Positions 12,028-23,677 of a DNA stretch of 64,000 nt are shown here, piece by piece (the first letter of the stretch is position 1; every line of letters starts with the position of its first letter). Source of the stretch: Lamellibrachia columna. Taxonomy: Eukaryota > Annelida > Polychaeta > Sabellida > Siboglinidae. The notes beneath the pieces are model-generated. The model saw nothing but the letters and a program-made list of their open reading frames with translations. It did not search any database and was not told the DNA's origin. The stretch is taken from contig OY759263.1 in the NCBI GenBank assembly GCA_963662155.1, positions 29,479,023-29,543,022 on the forward strand. Reading direction: 5' to 3'. The position numbers and the translations under genes were made by a program.

Positions 12028-13115
12028 TGTGGTCATGTTACTACGGTTGGATTATGAGGGTACATTTGGAGGTGAGGACGTGGTGTGGTCATGTTGGATT
12101 ATGAGGTTACACTTGGAGGTGAGGACGTGGTGTGGTCATGTTGGATTATGAGGGTACACTTGGAGGTGAGGACGTGGTGTGGTCATGTTGGATTATGAGG
12201 GTACATTTGGAGGTGAGGACGTGGTGTGTTTATGTTGCATTATGAAGGTACACTTGGAGGTGAAGACGTGGTGTGGTCATGTTTGATTATGAGGGTACAT
12301 TTGGAGGTGAGGACGCGGTGTGGTCATGTTGGATTATAAGGGTATACTTGGAGGTGAGGACGTGGTGTGGTCATGTTGGATTATGAGGGTACACTTGGAG
12401 GTGATGACGTGGTGTGGTCATGTTGGATTATGAGGGTACACTTGGAGGTGAGGACGTGGTGTGGTCATGTTGGATTATGAGGTTACACTTGGAGGTGAGG
12501 ACGTGGTGTGGTCATGTTGGATTATGAGGGTACACTTGGAGGTGAGGACGTGGTGTGGTCATGTTGGATTATGAGGGTACATTTGGAGGTGAGGACGTGG
12601 TGTGTTTATGTTGCATTATGAAGGTACACTTGGAGGTGAAGACGTGGTGTGGTCATGTTTGATTATGAGGGTACATTTGGAGGTGAGGACGCGGTGTGGT
12701 CATGTTGGATTATAAGGGTATACTTGGAGGTGAGGACGTGGTGTGGTCATGTTGGATTATGAGGGTACACTTGGAGGTGATGACGTGGTGTGGTCATGTT
12801 GGATTATGAGGGTACACTTGGAGGTGAGGACGTGGTGTGGTCATGTTGGATTATGAGGGTACACTTGGAGGTGAGGACATGATGTGATCATGCTGGATTA
12901 TGAGGGTACACTTGGAGGTGAGGACGTGATGTGATCATGCTGGATTATGAGGGTACACTTGGAGGTGAGGACCTGATGTGATCATGTTGGATTATGAGGA
13001 TACACTTGGAGGTGAGGACCTGATGTGATCATGTTGGATTATGAAGGTGCACTCGGGGGTGGGGACGTGGTATGGTCATGTTGGATTATGAGGGTACACT
13101 TGGAGGTGAGGACGT
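12028..13115 (+). repeat. 47-bp minisatellite (about 23 copies) with an 8-unit higher-order period
   Basis: The unit is 47 bp, built on GGTGTGGTCATGTTGGATTA. A run of distinctive variant units (beginning GTGTTTATGTTGC at 12226) recurs at 12602, exactly 376 bp (8 x 47) later. A block of eight units was therefore duplicated. Units toward 12870-13080 form a second variant class (GATGTGATCATG). Confidence 0.95.
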
Positions 13116-13289
13116 GAGGTGAGGACGTGACGTGATGTAATATCCCCACCACCGAGGAATTTTTTTTTGTTTTAAAGTACGAGCCATCGCTGTGGGCGCA
13201 CGGACCTACACAATGTTAGCCCCATACACGCGAAACTGACGGAGATGTGCGGGAACAGACATACAGAGTCACAAACTACTTTAAATAAT

Positions 13290-13437
13290 AGATGTGTTGC
13301 GCGAGTTGCACAACAAGTAGATGTGTTGCGCGAGTTGCACAACAAGTAGATGTGTTGCGCGAGTTGCACAACAAGTAAATGTGTTGCGCGAGTTGCACAA
13401 CAAGTAGATGTGTTGCGCGAGTTGCACAACAAGTAGA
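13290..13437 (+). repeat. 29-bp minisatellite (5 copies)
   Basis: Five nearly identical 29-bp units built on GTTGCGCGAGTTGCACAAC, each partly self-complementary at its ends (GTTG/CAAC). A 102-codon minus-strand frame crossing it is a by-product. Confidence 0.93.
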
Positions 13438-13440
13438 TGC

Positions 13441-14702
13441 CTACATCTGGTAACCCTGCTAATGACTGCTTATCTCTCACTAATGTTTGTATTCTGCATG
13501 ATGTGAATGTGCCGGCCTCTGTTTCCTAATTCCTGGGTCAGAATGTTAAGGGGGTGTCCAAAGCACATTGCACACTGACGACGGTACACAGGGGTTAGAG
13601 TGGGTCCAACATACGACCTCCTGGTGCGAATTCAAATATGGACATATGTCCTCATACTGTGAATTGTCTGTATAATGCATTCAAAGACACGCGCGACCTC
13701 CGATACAGACAGTTCTGCCTCCATTCGGCCCAAAACACGCTCTCAGTCGCCATTATAAAGACTCGTCCTGACAAACTGGCGCTTAAAGTCGATATTTTGT
13801 GTTATTTTTATTGCTGCGACTGTGTAAATTTCAGAATAAAACCGAGGCAATCGCAGCATCTGCATGTGTAATACCTCTTTTGTATATGTGGCCACACACG
13901 CATGCGCAGAAGCAGTTGAGTCGACATTTATTTTGCAGTATGGGAAGTGCCCGGCCAATAAAGATAACAGCCCCCCAAAAAACCACGAATTAAACCATCT
14001 GCTTTATATTAGCACATTACTTCTTGTCAAGTTTCTGATTTTGTTCAATGTACAACATACGTCTCACAAACCACATCAAAGTTACCAATCTTGTCGCCTG
14101 ATTGCATTTACTCCTCGAAAGATCAAATAACCGAATTATGTACACCTGACCTTTTGATACTGTGCACTGAAAATATGCAGGTTGCGTAACAGACGCTACC
14201 CGGAATAACCCGTGGCGCCTCTGGTGCATGATAAACACTAACATAAAGGTGAAATCGCGTGAAATTTTCGACGGAAATACAACACGTAATTCGCGCAAAT
14301 CTTTTGCCGTGCGGTAAAATAATCGCGTATCTATGGTCAGTCAATGGCGTATCTATGGTCAGTCAATGGCGTTCGAAAGTATTCAAAACGTCAGATCAAC
14401 CGATTTTTGCGTTCCGATGCCAGCGTTGTGATTTCTGTTTATTATCAGTAAGCGTTATTGTTGGTACGATGTGTTCTTTGCTGAAACAATTTTTTTCCGA
14501 TTTTCTAATTTGAAGTACGGATTGTACTTCCGTCGACAATCGATCCAGCGATGCATTCCGTTTATACATATGCGCAGTCTGGTGATCAAAACCATGACGT
14601 TCCGGGTATCGACTATTGCACTTCCTGTATTCTTTGGGAATGTTGGTGGTGGTCACTTGTTGTGTGCGTGCGAATGTGTGCGTTCGTGTGTGTTTGCATG
14701 TA

Positions 14703-14703
<1 letters not shown>
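13441..14703. other. Non-coding stretch
   Basis: Several overlapping open frames of 60-90 codons occur on both strands, none recognisable. A 20-bp direct repeat (CGTATCTATGGTCAGTCAAT) is found at 14328 and 14348. No gene is supported. Confidence 0.4.
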
Positions 14704-14754
<51 letters not shown>

Positions 14755-14756
14755 TG
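14704..14756 (+). repeat. (TGCG)n microsatellite
   Basis: A 53-bp tract of about 13 tetranucleotide copies, potentially Z-DNA-forming (alternating purine/pyrimidine). Confidence 0.95.
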
Positions 14757-15024
14757 TGATATCTTCGTCCCCCGTTAACAGGCTTGGTAGATCAATTATT
14801 AAAAAAAATTATTCTACTAGGCATAAGAGGTGGCGGATAAAACATATGAAACAGACGGAAAGCAGGGAAACCTGTTGGTGGGAATACGCATCAGGAAATA
14901 CCCAGGGGAACGCCCAGGAAACACCTGGCCGAAGGAGCCGAGTTCTCAAATGATCGTCGTGTTCTGCTGCGCCTGCAACAAAAACAAAGACACATGATAA
15001 TGATTGACTGATGGAAGAACAGAC

Positions 15025-15330
15025 GAGTAAGAGACGCGATGGCGTAGCGGCGGACTCAATCGAGAGACCTGGGTTTGACCTTTGACCTGGGTTTGAATCC
15101 TCGTGCTGCCGTTTCGAAACTTTGCCAATTTCGCTCGCTCCACATTGCCACATGTCACTCCGCTGTATGAATGAGGTGGATATGTGAACGAATTGTCTTC
15201 GCGCATAACTTGCAGCGTGGCTGAATGCTTCACATGGAGTTGGCATTGGAATGAACAGGTCTGCCAGGGCTTTGAGCAGTCCCAGGGACTGGAATCCTCG
15301 CTATATCAGAAAGTACCTTTTTTAACAAAT
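15025..15330 (+). mobile_element. Possible tRNA-derived SINE
   Basis: The head has an A-box-like GATGGCGTAGCGG and a B-box-like GGGTTTGAATCC about 35-55 bp later, in a tRNA-like layout. An 18-bp duplication (ACCTGGGTTTG twice) separates the two. Following sequence ends near GCTATATCAGAAAGTACC and a T-run, which resembles a polymerase III terminator or SINE tail. No second full copy is visible in this window, so the call rests on box structure alone. Confidence 0.4.
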
Positions 15331-15409
15331 ATTAATTCAACAACAACTGGAGGAAATGTTTGAGATAGACGCAGACTGAGCCTGGGACTCATCATATCAT
15401 CAACCAACA

Positions 15410-15590
15410 GTTGATGGGCCCAGTGCACTGATAATCCACATCTACTGATTCCTGTAGACAGCACGTCTCGGCCATGTCGATAATCGGATTGTTTATTTTA
15501 GACAACGCTGTTCTGGACAGACGGTAGCACAGACAGGTGATAGCGCGGGCGGCAGCTGCAACGTGTCTACGAGCCGCCTGATATCTACAA
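15410..15590 (-). repeat. Interspersed repeat, inverted relative to the copy at 44005
   Basis: The reverse complement of this segment aligns with 44005-44155. It shares the core CCGATTATCGACATGGCCGA and flanks on both sides with about 75-80% identity by eye. It is a dispersed repeat with no visible coding capacity. Confidence 0.75.
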
Positions 15591-15614
15591 AGAACTGAAG
15601 ACATTGAGCTGCTC

Positions 15615-15830
15615 GCAATACACCTTATATTACTGCGGCAATACACCTTATATTACTGCGGCAATACACCTTATACTACTGCTGCAATACACCTTATATT
15701 ACTGCGGCAATACACCTTATATTACTGCGGCAATACACCTTATATTACTGCGGCAATACGCCTTATACTACTACTCGCAATACACCTTATATTACTGCGT
15801 CAATGACCTTATATTACTGCGGCCGTACAT
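15615..15830 (+). repeat. 23-bp minisatellite (about 9 copies)
   Basis: Units of 23 bp based on CAATACACCTTATATTACTG. The last units are degraded. Confidence 0.93.
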
Positions 15831-17123
15831 ATAACGTATCAGAATTTGAAGCTCCCAATTTGAAGCCCATGCCTTGCTGTAGGATCCAAAACTAGTAAGG
15901 CTGTGACCCGAGTGGGACAATGGTAGCCTGGGCAATGCTTGTCGTACTGTTTAGTGCGTTATCATAACTCTGTCAGTCATCAGTGGTACACTGTCAACGT
16001 TTCTTTTTGTGTAATCTCGCTCCCAGTCTGTGCTGCCGTCGACACCGACCTGGCTGTGGGCGCGTGGGTGGCAGCGCCGCCCGCCTTGGGTCTGTCTACG
16101 GCTTTAGGCCCAGGTTATAAAATTAGGTTAGGTTAGGAGTTATTTTGAACCGGTGGGTTTCTGTCTTCAAGGCTGCAGTAAGTCGTACGAGGTGTTACTG
16201 TTAGTGACCTGGTATGTGCTTCATCTGGCTTGACATAGCATAACGTATCAACCTATGTTAGCCGAGATTGTGCACGGGAATGAAGCAAACAAAACGTATT
16301 TTCCAGATGAAAGCTTCATAAATTGCCAGTAGATATAATACGAATTGCCCCTAGCGCGTAATCATTAATAATCATTAATAAACATATCGTAGGTTATTCA
16401 TACACATGAAACTGATAACCTACGTAATACCCTGTTACGGCAGGCGGCACGTCTCCAACGTCCTTGCAGTTGATATAACCGAGGCAGCAGTTGACCTAAT
16501 CCTTATATCTGCAGCGAAGTTTGTGAGCTGAGTTGGCATGTGAAGACGGATAATTAAGAGGGGTCTGTGTCTATGATAGAGCGGTACTTCGAGCTCTCGC
16601 TATATGTCTGGCGAGAGGCGGGAGCGAGTGAGAGTCAACTCGTTAGGTGATAACACGCAGCGCTATACACGATACGGCGCTCGGCGTCAACACGTGTGCT
16701 AGTGGGCCTGTGTTCTGGTGTGTGTATGCGTGCGTACGTGTGAGGGTGCGCATTGTGTTGTTTCGTGCGTGAGTATGGACATGCCAGTGATGTCGTTACA
16801 CTGTTTCTGGGAGAGAGACGGGGAACCACCTCACCGGGTTAGATCCGGGCCGCACGGACACGTGTCACTCACCGATGATGTCTGTACATTCAGACTGTCC
16901 GTACAAATGAACATGAACGCGTTACACTGTAGCAACCCATGCTGCAGACGATATGTGGAGTCCACTACAACGACAACGGTCGGGCCGAAGGGGGATACGT
17001 GTAATCTAGAAGGTTCGCTTCATGAATGCAATAGGATGCTCGTTCTAGCCAGAAGCTACACTCAAGAATCTACACAGCAGTTCATTGTGATGCGTCACGT
17101 TGAACCTATATGGTCCTTGTGCG

Positions 17124-17124
<1 letters not shown>
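15831..17124. other. Non-coding stretch
   Basis: It contains three TTAGG units (16124-16140) and a tract at 16700-16760 rich in GTGTGCG. A long plus-strand frame (16718-17404) runs into the TA tract and ends in low-complexity Ile-Tyr. It is Cys/Thr-rich with no recognised motif, and I do not call it a gene. Confidence 0.35.

Positions 17125-17216
<92 letters not shown>
17125..17216 (+). repeat. (TA)n microsatellite
   Basis: About 45 TA units, a perfect alternating tract. Confidence 0.97.
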
Positions 17217-17219
<3 letters not shown>

Positions 17220-17500
17220 TATGCATACTCCTTATACCACAGAGTCACAAGAGCCTGGAATTTACTCCACCCTTAAATAATAAGGCTCCTTTCCATTCAT
17301 CCCTTTTAGCTGGCTGTGAGCACAATCCACCTTGCTCCACCAGCACCCCTCGTCCGACTGGGGGTATGATTTTACCACACATTATTTGCACCATATTGTT
17401 TTAAAAATAATTTTTCATGTTTATATGAACCTGTGCACACGCACCACGCGCACCACAGACTCCCGGTTAGCCACAGAAGTGGCCGTGTGGAGTGTAAAGA

Positions 17501-18635
17501 CCCGAGACATTTTACAAAGATGGTGATTAGTGGCATATTTACATAGAGTCCTAGACAGTCCATATGATGCGTCGCACATTTGGCATCGATTCATTTTATG
17601 ATGTTGTAAGCTTGGTCCGGCCTTATATCATTAGTTATGTTGTAAGCTTGGTCCGGCTTTATATCATTAGTTATGTTGTAAGCTTGGTCCGGCCTTATAT
17701 CATTAGTTATGTTGTAAGCTTGGTCCGGCCTTATATCATTAGTTATGTTGTAAGCTTGGTCCGGCCTTATATCATTAGTTATGTTGTAAGCTTGGTCCGG
17801 CCTTATATCATTAGTTATGTTGTAAGCCTGGTCCGGCCTTATATCATTAGTTATGTTGTAAGCCTGGTCCGACCCGAGACATTTTACAAAGATGGTGATT
17901 AGTGGCATATTTACATAGAGTCCTAGACAGTCCATATGATGCGTCGCACATTTGGCATCGATTCATTTTATGATGTTGTAAGCTTGGTCCGGCCTTATAT
18001 CATTAGTTATGTTGTAAGCTTGGTCCGGCTTTATATCATTAGTTATGTTGTAAGCTTGGTCCGGCCTTATATCATTAGTTATGTTGTAAGCTTGGTCCGG
18101 CCTTATATCATTAGTTATGTTGTAAGCTTGGTCCGGCCTTATATCATTAGTTATGTTGTAAGCTTGGTCCGGCCTTATATCATTAGTTATGTTGTAAGCC
18201 TGGTCCGGCCTTATATCATTAGTTATGTTGTAAGCCTGGTCCGACCCGAGACATTTTACAAAGATGGTGATTAGTGGCATATTTACATAGAGTCCTAGAC
18301 AGTCCATATGATGCGTCGCACATTTGGCATCGATTCATTTTATGATGTTGTAAGCTTGGTCCGGCCTTATATCATTAGTTATGTTGTAAGCTTGGTCCGG
18401 CTTTATATCATTAGTTATGTTGTAAGCTTGGTCCGGCCTTATATCATTAGTTATGTTGTAAGCTTGGTCCGGCCTTATATCATTAGTTATGTTGTAAGCT
18501 TGGTCCGGCCTTATATCATTAGTTATGTTGTAAGCTTGGTCCGGCCTTATATCATTAGTTATGTTGTAAGCCTGGTCCGGCCTTATATCATTAGTTATGT
18601 TGTAAGCCTGGTCCGACCTTATATCATTAGTTATG
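17501..18635 (+). repeat. Higher-order tandem array: 36-bp units nested in 372-bp units
   Basis: The basic unit is 36 bp (GTTGTAAGCTTGGTCCGG plus TTATATCATTAGTTAT). About eight such units plus an ~84-bp leader form a 372-bp block. The block begins at 17501, 17873 and 18245. The three blocks appear identical base for base where they overlap, and the third runs out into unique sequence near 18635. The 36-bp period is 12 codons, so 112-codon open frames appear three times on plus and also on minus. They are repeat by-products. Confidence 0.96.
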
Positions 18636-18639
18636 CAAT

Positions 18640-19377
18640 TGCGTGATTGTGTTAACCAGCTATGCTTCTAATACAATGCCCTAAAAATAGAAGAAGCTTT
18701 CATGTAACTCAAATATAATCAAACTAAAAACTAATTTGTGTCCTTTTTCACCACTGTAAGTGCCCTTTCCAGGCATTCCCCAGCGAGTGGAAATTGACAA
18801 AAACAACCCGAAGCAGTGGGAAATGTAATTTTAAAGTGTTTATTGACTAAAGGGAGTCCACATATCTTAGGATGTTGTTATTAGTCGTGATCCTGATATT
18901 CCTTAGACGCCGCACGTATTTTAGGGAGACGTATTTTACGCTACACCGGCCAGTTCTCTTCCTGGTGTTACCTGATCTCTTTGTGGGACACACCTGCTCG
19001 TTCCCTTCGTCTTGCCCCTCGTCTGGGATGAAGCATGGCGGGAGAGTTTCCATGGCGACATCGCCGGTGGATTGTACCAGCTGAGACGGTCGTTGCTTTA
19101 GGCGGTGGCAAAACAGGTGAAACACCGAGGGAAGTGTTTTAGGAAGGCAGAGAATGTTAGGGAAGGCAATTGTGGTATTCACGTTCGGGATGGTAAGGGA
19201 ACGAGGACATTTAGCTATTTTGTAATAATATAAAGTTCATCTAAGAATAAACTGTTCATTATTTACAGTGGCTATTGGAACATGTTGGAACTTTGTGGAT
19301 GAGATTATGCAATTTCTTGGGTACTTTTGGTTGTTAGGAGAGTAATAATAATAAACTTCTTTCCTTTATTAAAAATG
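18640..19377. other. Non-coding stretch
   Basis: No recognised gene. A minus-strand frame of 111 codons (18847-19182) shows no family motif. Confidence 0.35.
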
Positions 19378-19460
19378 GTGTCCTTCCTTCCTTCCTTCCT
19401 TTCTTCCTTCCTTCCTCCATCCCTCCCTCCCTTCCTTCCTTCCTCCCTTCCTTCCTTCCT
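19378..19460 (+). repeat. (CCTT)n/(CCTC)n polypyrimidine tract
   Basis: A strand-asymmetric pyrimidine tract about 83 bp long, which could form triplex (H-) DNA. Confidence 0.9.
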
Positions 19461-21156
19461 TGTAAATATCTTCAGGAACCTGAACTCAAAGGCGCAACTT
19501 ATCGTGAACAGGGATTCGCAAAACTCGTCATCAGATCGAGGGATCGCCAAATATTTAAGGAGGAAATGCAATTTTGAAAAAATATATCTTGAGTTTTTTA
19601 CGGAAGGTAGATATATTTTCAGATGAATTATGATGATGATGGTGATGATTATGATGATCATGATGATGAGTGTCAAACAATGGGTGTCGATACTGTTCAT
19701 TGAACAGCTGCTAGTTGTAGCTAAATGTGTCCAGGCGTTGCTAGAGAATTCCAAGATGATGTACCTTATAGCGGGGAAGAGCGGGGGAAGACGCAAGGCT
19801 TGCTATACCACCAAGCAAGCGTGCTATGTTCGTGTTGAAATCCCTTGACGATGACCCGGGATGGTCGATATACGAGACACTGAATTGCGCCACGAGAAAT
19901 GAATCTGATCAACCGAGAAGGTGGTTTGCATAGACGACACCGGGCGTACGGGTGGGTTAGAGAAGTTGGCTGAGACGTCGAACAATGTCTGAAACAGACC
20001 TCGTTGAACGAAACACAAACGGACACTGTCATTTCATTCTATACTGGCCAGTGATAATAGTTATGATTCATACTAATTTTAGGTATATTGTTGATTCTTA
20101 GAATAGTAAATGATGACCTAAATATAGCGTGTTGTTAGTGTCACGATGTAATGTCGTTCACCGTGTGCCAATTACTTAGTTATTGCATTTGTAGTAACGT
20201 TATTTTTAGTTAGTGCCAATGCGCCAATGGATGCGGTATGTCGGCTTACGTAACGGTCGACGTCTGCTATACAGCTATATATGAATTTTTCAGCATCCAT
20301 TTGTTCTTCCGTTTACAGCATACATTCCAAACGTCAGGTCCGCGATGACGTATGTTGCCATCTATTATGGATTCCAGCACATGCACCCAAGTCATATTGT
20401 GGACGAAGGTCTACTGTTGATTTTAATTAGCAGCTCGGGCATAGATATTCGGGGGCTTGGTAGTTTAAGGTTTGGACAGCCAGTAGGAAATGCGTTAGTC
20501 TGTGAACTAACTCCAAAATAAGTACCTCGTTACGTCACAGTTACCTCACAGTTACTTCACAGGATACGCGGTGAAGAGTTCATCAATTTTTATATCAACA
20601 TACAACTTGACATAGCCAACCCCAGTGGCAGAATTGTACGTTAAGCCAAGACACGTACAACACACAGGCGAATTTACTTCCTAAAAAACGTCACTAACAA
20701 TAAACACACATAGCGCGTTCCAATGTTTTTTCGACGGCACCTCGAGCAGACGGTTTCCATCACCGACGTCTGTGGTAGACCTTCACAACGTAACAACCTG
20801 TTTAAGGACTTGGTGCAATTTGTGGAATTCCAAGCCCCGACAAAAAGAAGGCATGCCTACCTTCCCAAGAGGAATATCCACCTTCTGGCCGGCGTAGATC
20901 CCTGCAAGCCGGTATTTAGCAATTGAGACCCAACCACACGCGCGAGCACACCGCTAACGCACCGTTGGCGAGTGAGTGTCACTTCGCGCCTCGTCACTGG
21001 CTATGCTAGGGCGTACACTGTTTAGTATATGAAAACAGAGGAAGATAATCGAAAATGTATATCGCACCGACAAATGGCGCACCGACAAATATGGCACCGA
21101 TAAATACGGGCGTAAGTTGAATGCGTTAAGTTAAGCTCAGAAGGTTGTTAAACTAA
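19461..21156. other. Non-coding stretch
   Basis: It holds a short (GAT)n-like tract at 19625-19670. A 67-codon plus frame at 20723-20926 has a somewhat protein-like composition (RNNLFKDLVQFVEFQ) but no recognised family, and it may be an isolated exon or chance. Nothing else is supported. Confidence 0.35.
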
Positions 21157-21440
21157 ATTATGCAGTAGCATTTATCCATATAATTACATATTGATAAATA
21201 TTGTATGCATTTTTGGATTGGGCATTTTGCCCAGGGGGATTCTGTAAAATTACATTATGTAGTAACATTTATCTATATCATTATATATTGATAACTATTA
21301 TATATTTTGGATTGAGGATTTTGTCCAGGGGGATAATGTAAAACTACATTATGCAGTAGCATGTATCTATATAATTATATATTGATAACCATTATATATC
21401 TTGGATTGGGGATTTTGTCCAGGGGGATATTGTCCGGGGG
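21157..21440 (+). repeat. ~95-bp tandem repeat (3 copies)
   Basis: Copies start near 21157, 21254 and 21348, each running from ATTATGCAGTAGCAT to GTCCAGGGGGAT. The copies are AT-rich and differ at about 10-15% of positions. Confidence 0.88.
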
Positions 21441-23479
21441 GATTATGTTCTGATACCGATGACATTTTTTACATTTCCCAATTGTGTCAAAGAAGCAGAC
21501 ATTAATTCGTGTTTCACATTAACACGTTTCTCTGCGTGTGCAAGCACTTGTCTGCGCGAAAATGCGGACGTTAAACTTACTTGTTTATACATACCAGTCG
21601 TAATGTAATCGCCATGCCATTGTCGATTGCCGAGGCTGGGCGCGAGGCTACGCCCACCATGATCGCCGGCCTTACCCCCCCCCCCTCCGCCCCGCCAGAC
21701 CAGGTAAACTCGACCGGCCAGAGTTTGGCAGTCGTAGCTACAAGCAGCAAATTCCACGCCAACGTAAAGAATCCTCCCAGAAACGGTTAAAGTAAAAAAA
21801 ATTTACCGTTCCGCTTGCATGCCAAATATACACCAGTGAAACACTGATCTAACATTAAACCGTTATTTGGGACAGTTCTGTCAAAACAAACATGACACCA
21901 AGAACAGAAAATAAGAATTGCAATAGTAAAAACAGCGTTCAAGGACAGGGACTTCCTGAAAAAACACAGGACTATAACAATACAAACCAAGATACGAGTC
22001 TTCATGTGGCATGTCTGCTTTGCTTTGATATAATAAGAACGTAGAATCGGGACAATTAATTAATTACGAATGAAAAGGTTTTATACAAATGCGCACCCTA
22101 GTTGGCGCACAAGGCCGCTTAGTGACTTCCGCCACTCCGTACGATATCTGGCTGTGATCGCTGCCATCTTCCAAGAACTCCGTCCCATCAATGCGATGTT
22201 TGTGTTGTTATTCCCATCACGCCTAAACCTGTGGCCCTTCCATCTCCCACCACGCCTAAGCGTGTGGCCCATCCATTTCCACACACAGTAGCATGATTTT
22301 TATATAAACCATTTGACAGACACAATTTCCAAGAAATTTTTATGCGAAACAGTCACACAAGAAATCACAAGAGAAGGAAACATCGAAGGCCGAAAAGCCG
22401 CATGTTCCAGATACAGACGAGAAACAAAATATGCACAACACCCGACGAAGACGAAGACAAGTACAACTTCTACTAGATGTTTGTCCTGGTCGTTTTGACG
22501 AAAAGGCAAAGAAAATGCATGTACAGACTGGATGTGTTATACTGATATAGTACCTACTACAAAGAGTACCGGATCTGATGATACATATCAATCAAGTAAA
22601 TGCACTAGTTTTGCGCGCAGGCGAACAAATTGCACCTAGTCATATGAAACGTTTAAACGAACAACACCACAAACGCAGGCCCGCCTAGCTTATCACCCAG
22701 TCTACCACTTTTGACAGCTGCTGACAGCTTAATTAATAATTCGTCGCAGCAACACGTTGCAAAACGTGTGCGTGGCTGCTCAATGAAAAACGCGAAAAAA
22801 ATGTGGGGATAAATGTGAAACGGCGCCGGCAACAGGAACAGTGGAAAGGCGTAGTCACATTTCAGGATCACGTCTTATCATTCAGGTGAACGGGTATGAA
22901 AATAAAAAATAAAATGTAAATAAAGTAGGACTCGAACAACTGGCTTGGTAGTTATCTATAAACTTTGTTTCTGAGTGGTAATATCCTAGCGTTATGTCCG
23001 GCCCGTGTATCTGTAGCTAATGTATGGGCTCACAATTGGGAGTTTGGCATCTGACTGCGATATGAGAACCCTCGTAATTCATGGTACGTAACATTATGCA
23101 GCTCGAGTATAACTATAAGACATTCCGGTGCCGCCTTCACGGTGCGCTCAATGATAACGTAACTGATTTTATAGCAACCTCTCGACTCCTGAACTTCCGG
23201 CAAGTGGTGATAAATCTATCAGTTCTGCTGCTTTCAAAACGATTGCCAATCATTGAGACTTTATGCAAACGCGCCAGCGGGAACATCCATTGACTCGTGT
23301 CATAATTACGCAAATAAATGTGCAACGCCATTTTTTGTGGTGAAGTTTGTTGTTTTGTGAGACGTTCTAAAGGTGATATTACCAACTCTGTCCATCTCTG
23401 TCTCTATGCCTCTCTGCATCTGTCTCTATGCCTCTATGCCCCTCTATCCCCTGTCTGTCTCTCTCCCCCCCTCTGTCTG
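21441..23479. other. Non-coding stretch
   Basis: Short frames on both strands only. A C-run of 8 (21673) and a pair of CACGCCTAAnCnTGTGGCCC repeats (22217 and 22250) are seen. No gene is recognised. Confidence 0.35.

Positions 23480-23677
<198 letters not shown>

Noticed and set aside
16718..17404. 228-codon plus-strand frame
   Set aside because: It runs through a (TA)n tract, is Cys/Thr-rich, and has no family resemblance.
17564..18646. Three identical 112-codon ORFs as a gene family
   Set aside because: They consist of a 12-codon repeat plus a copied leader, with equally long frames on the opposite strand. The duplication is of satellite DNA.
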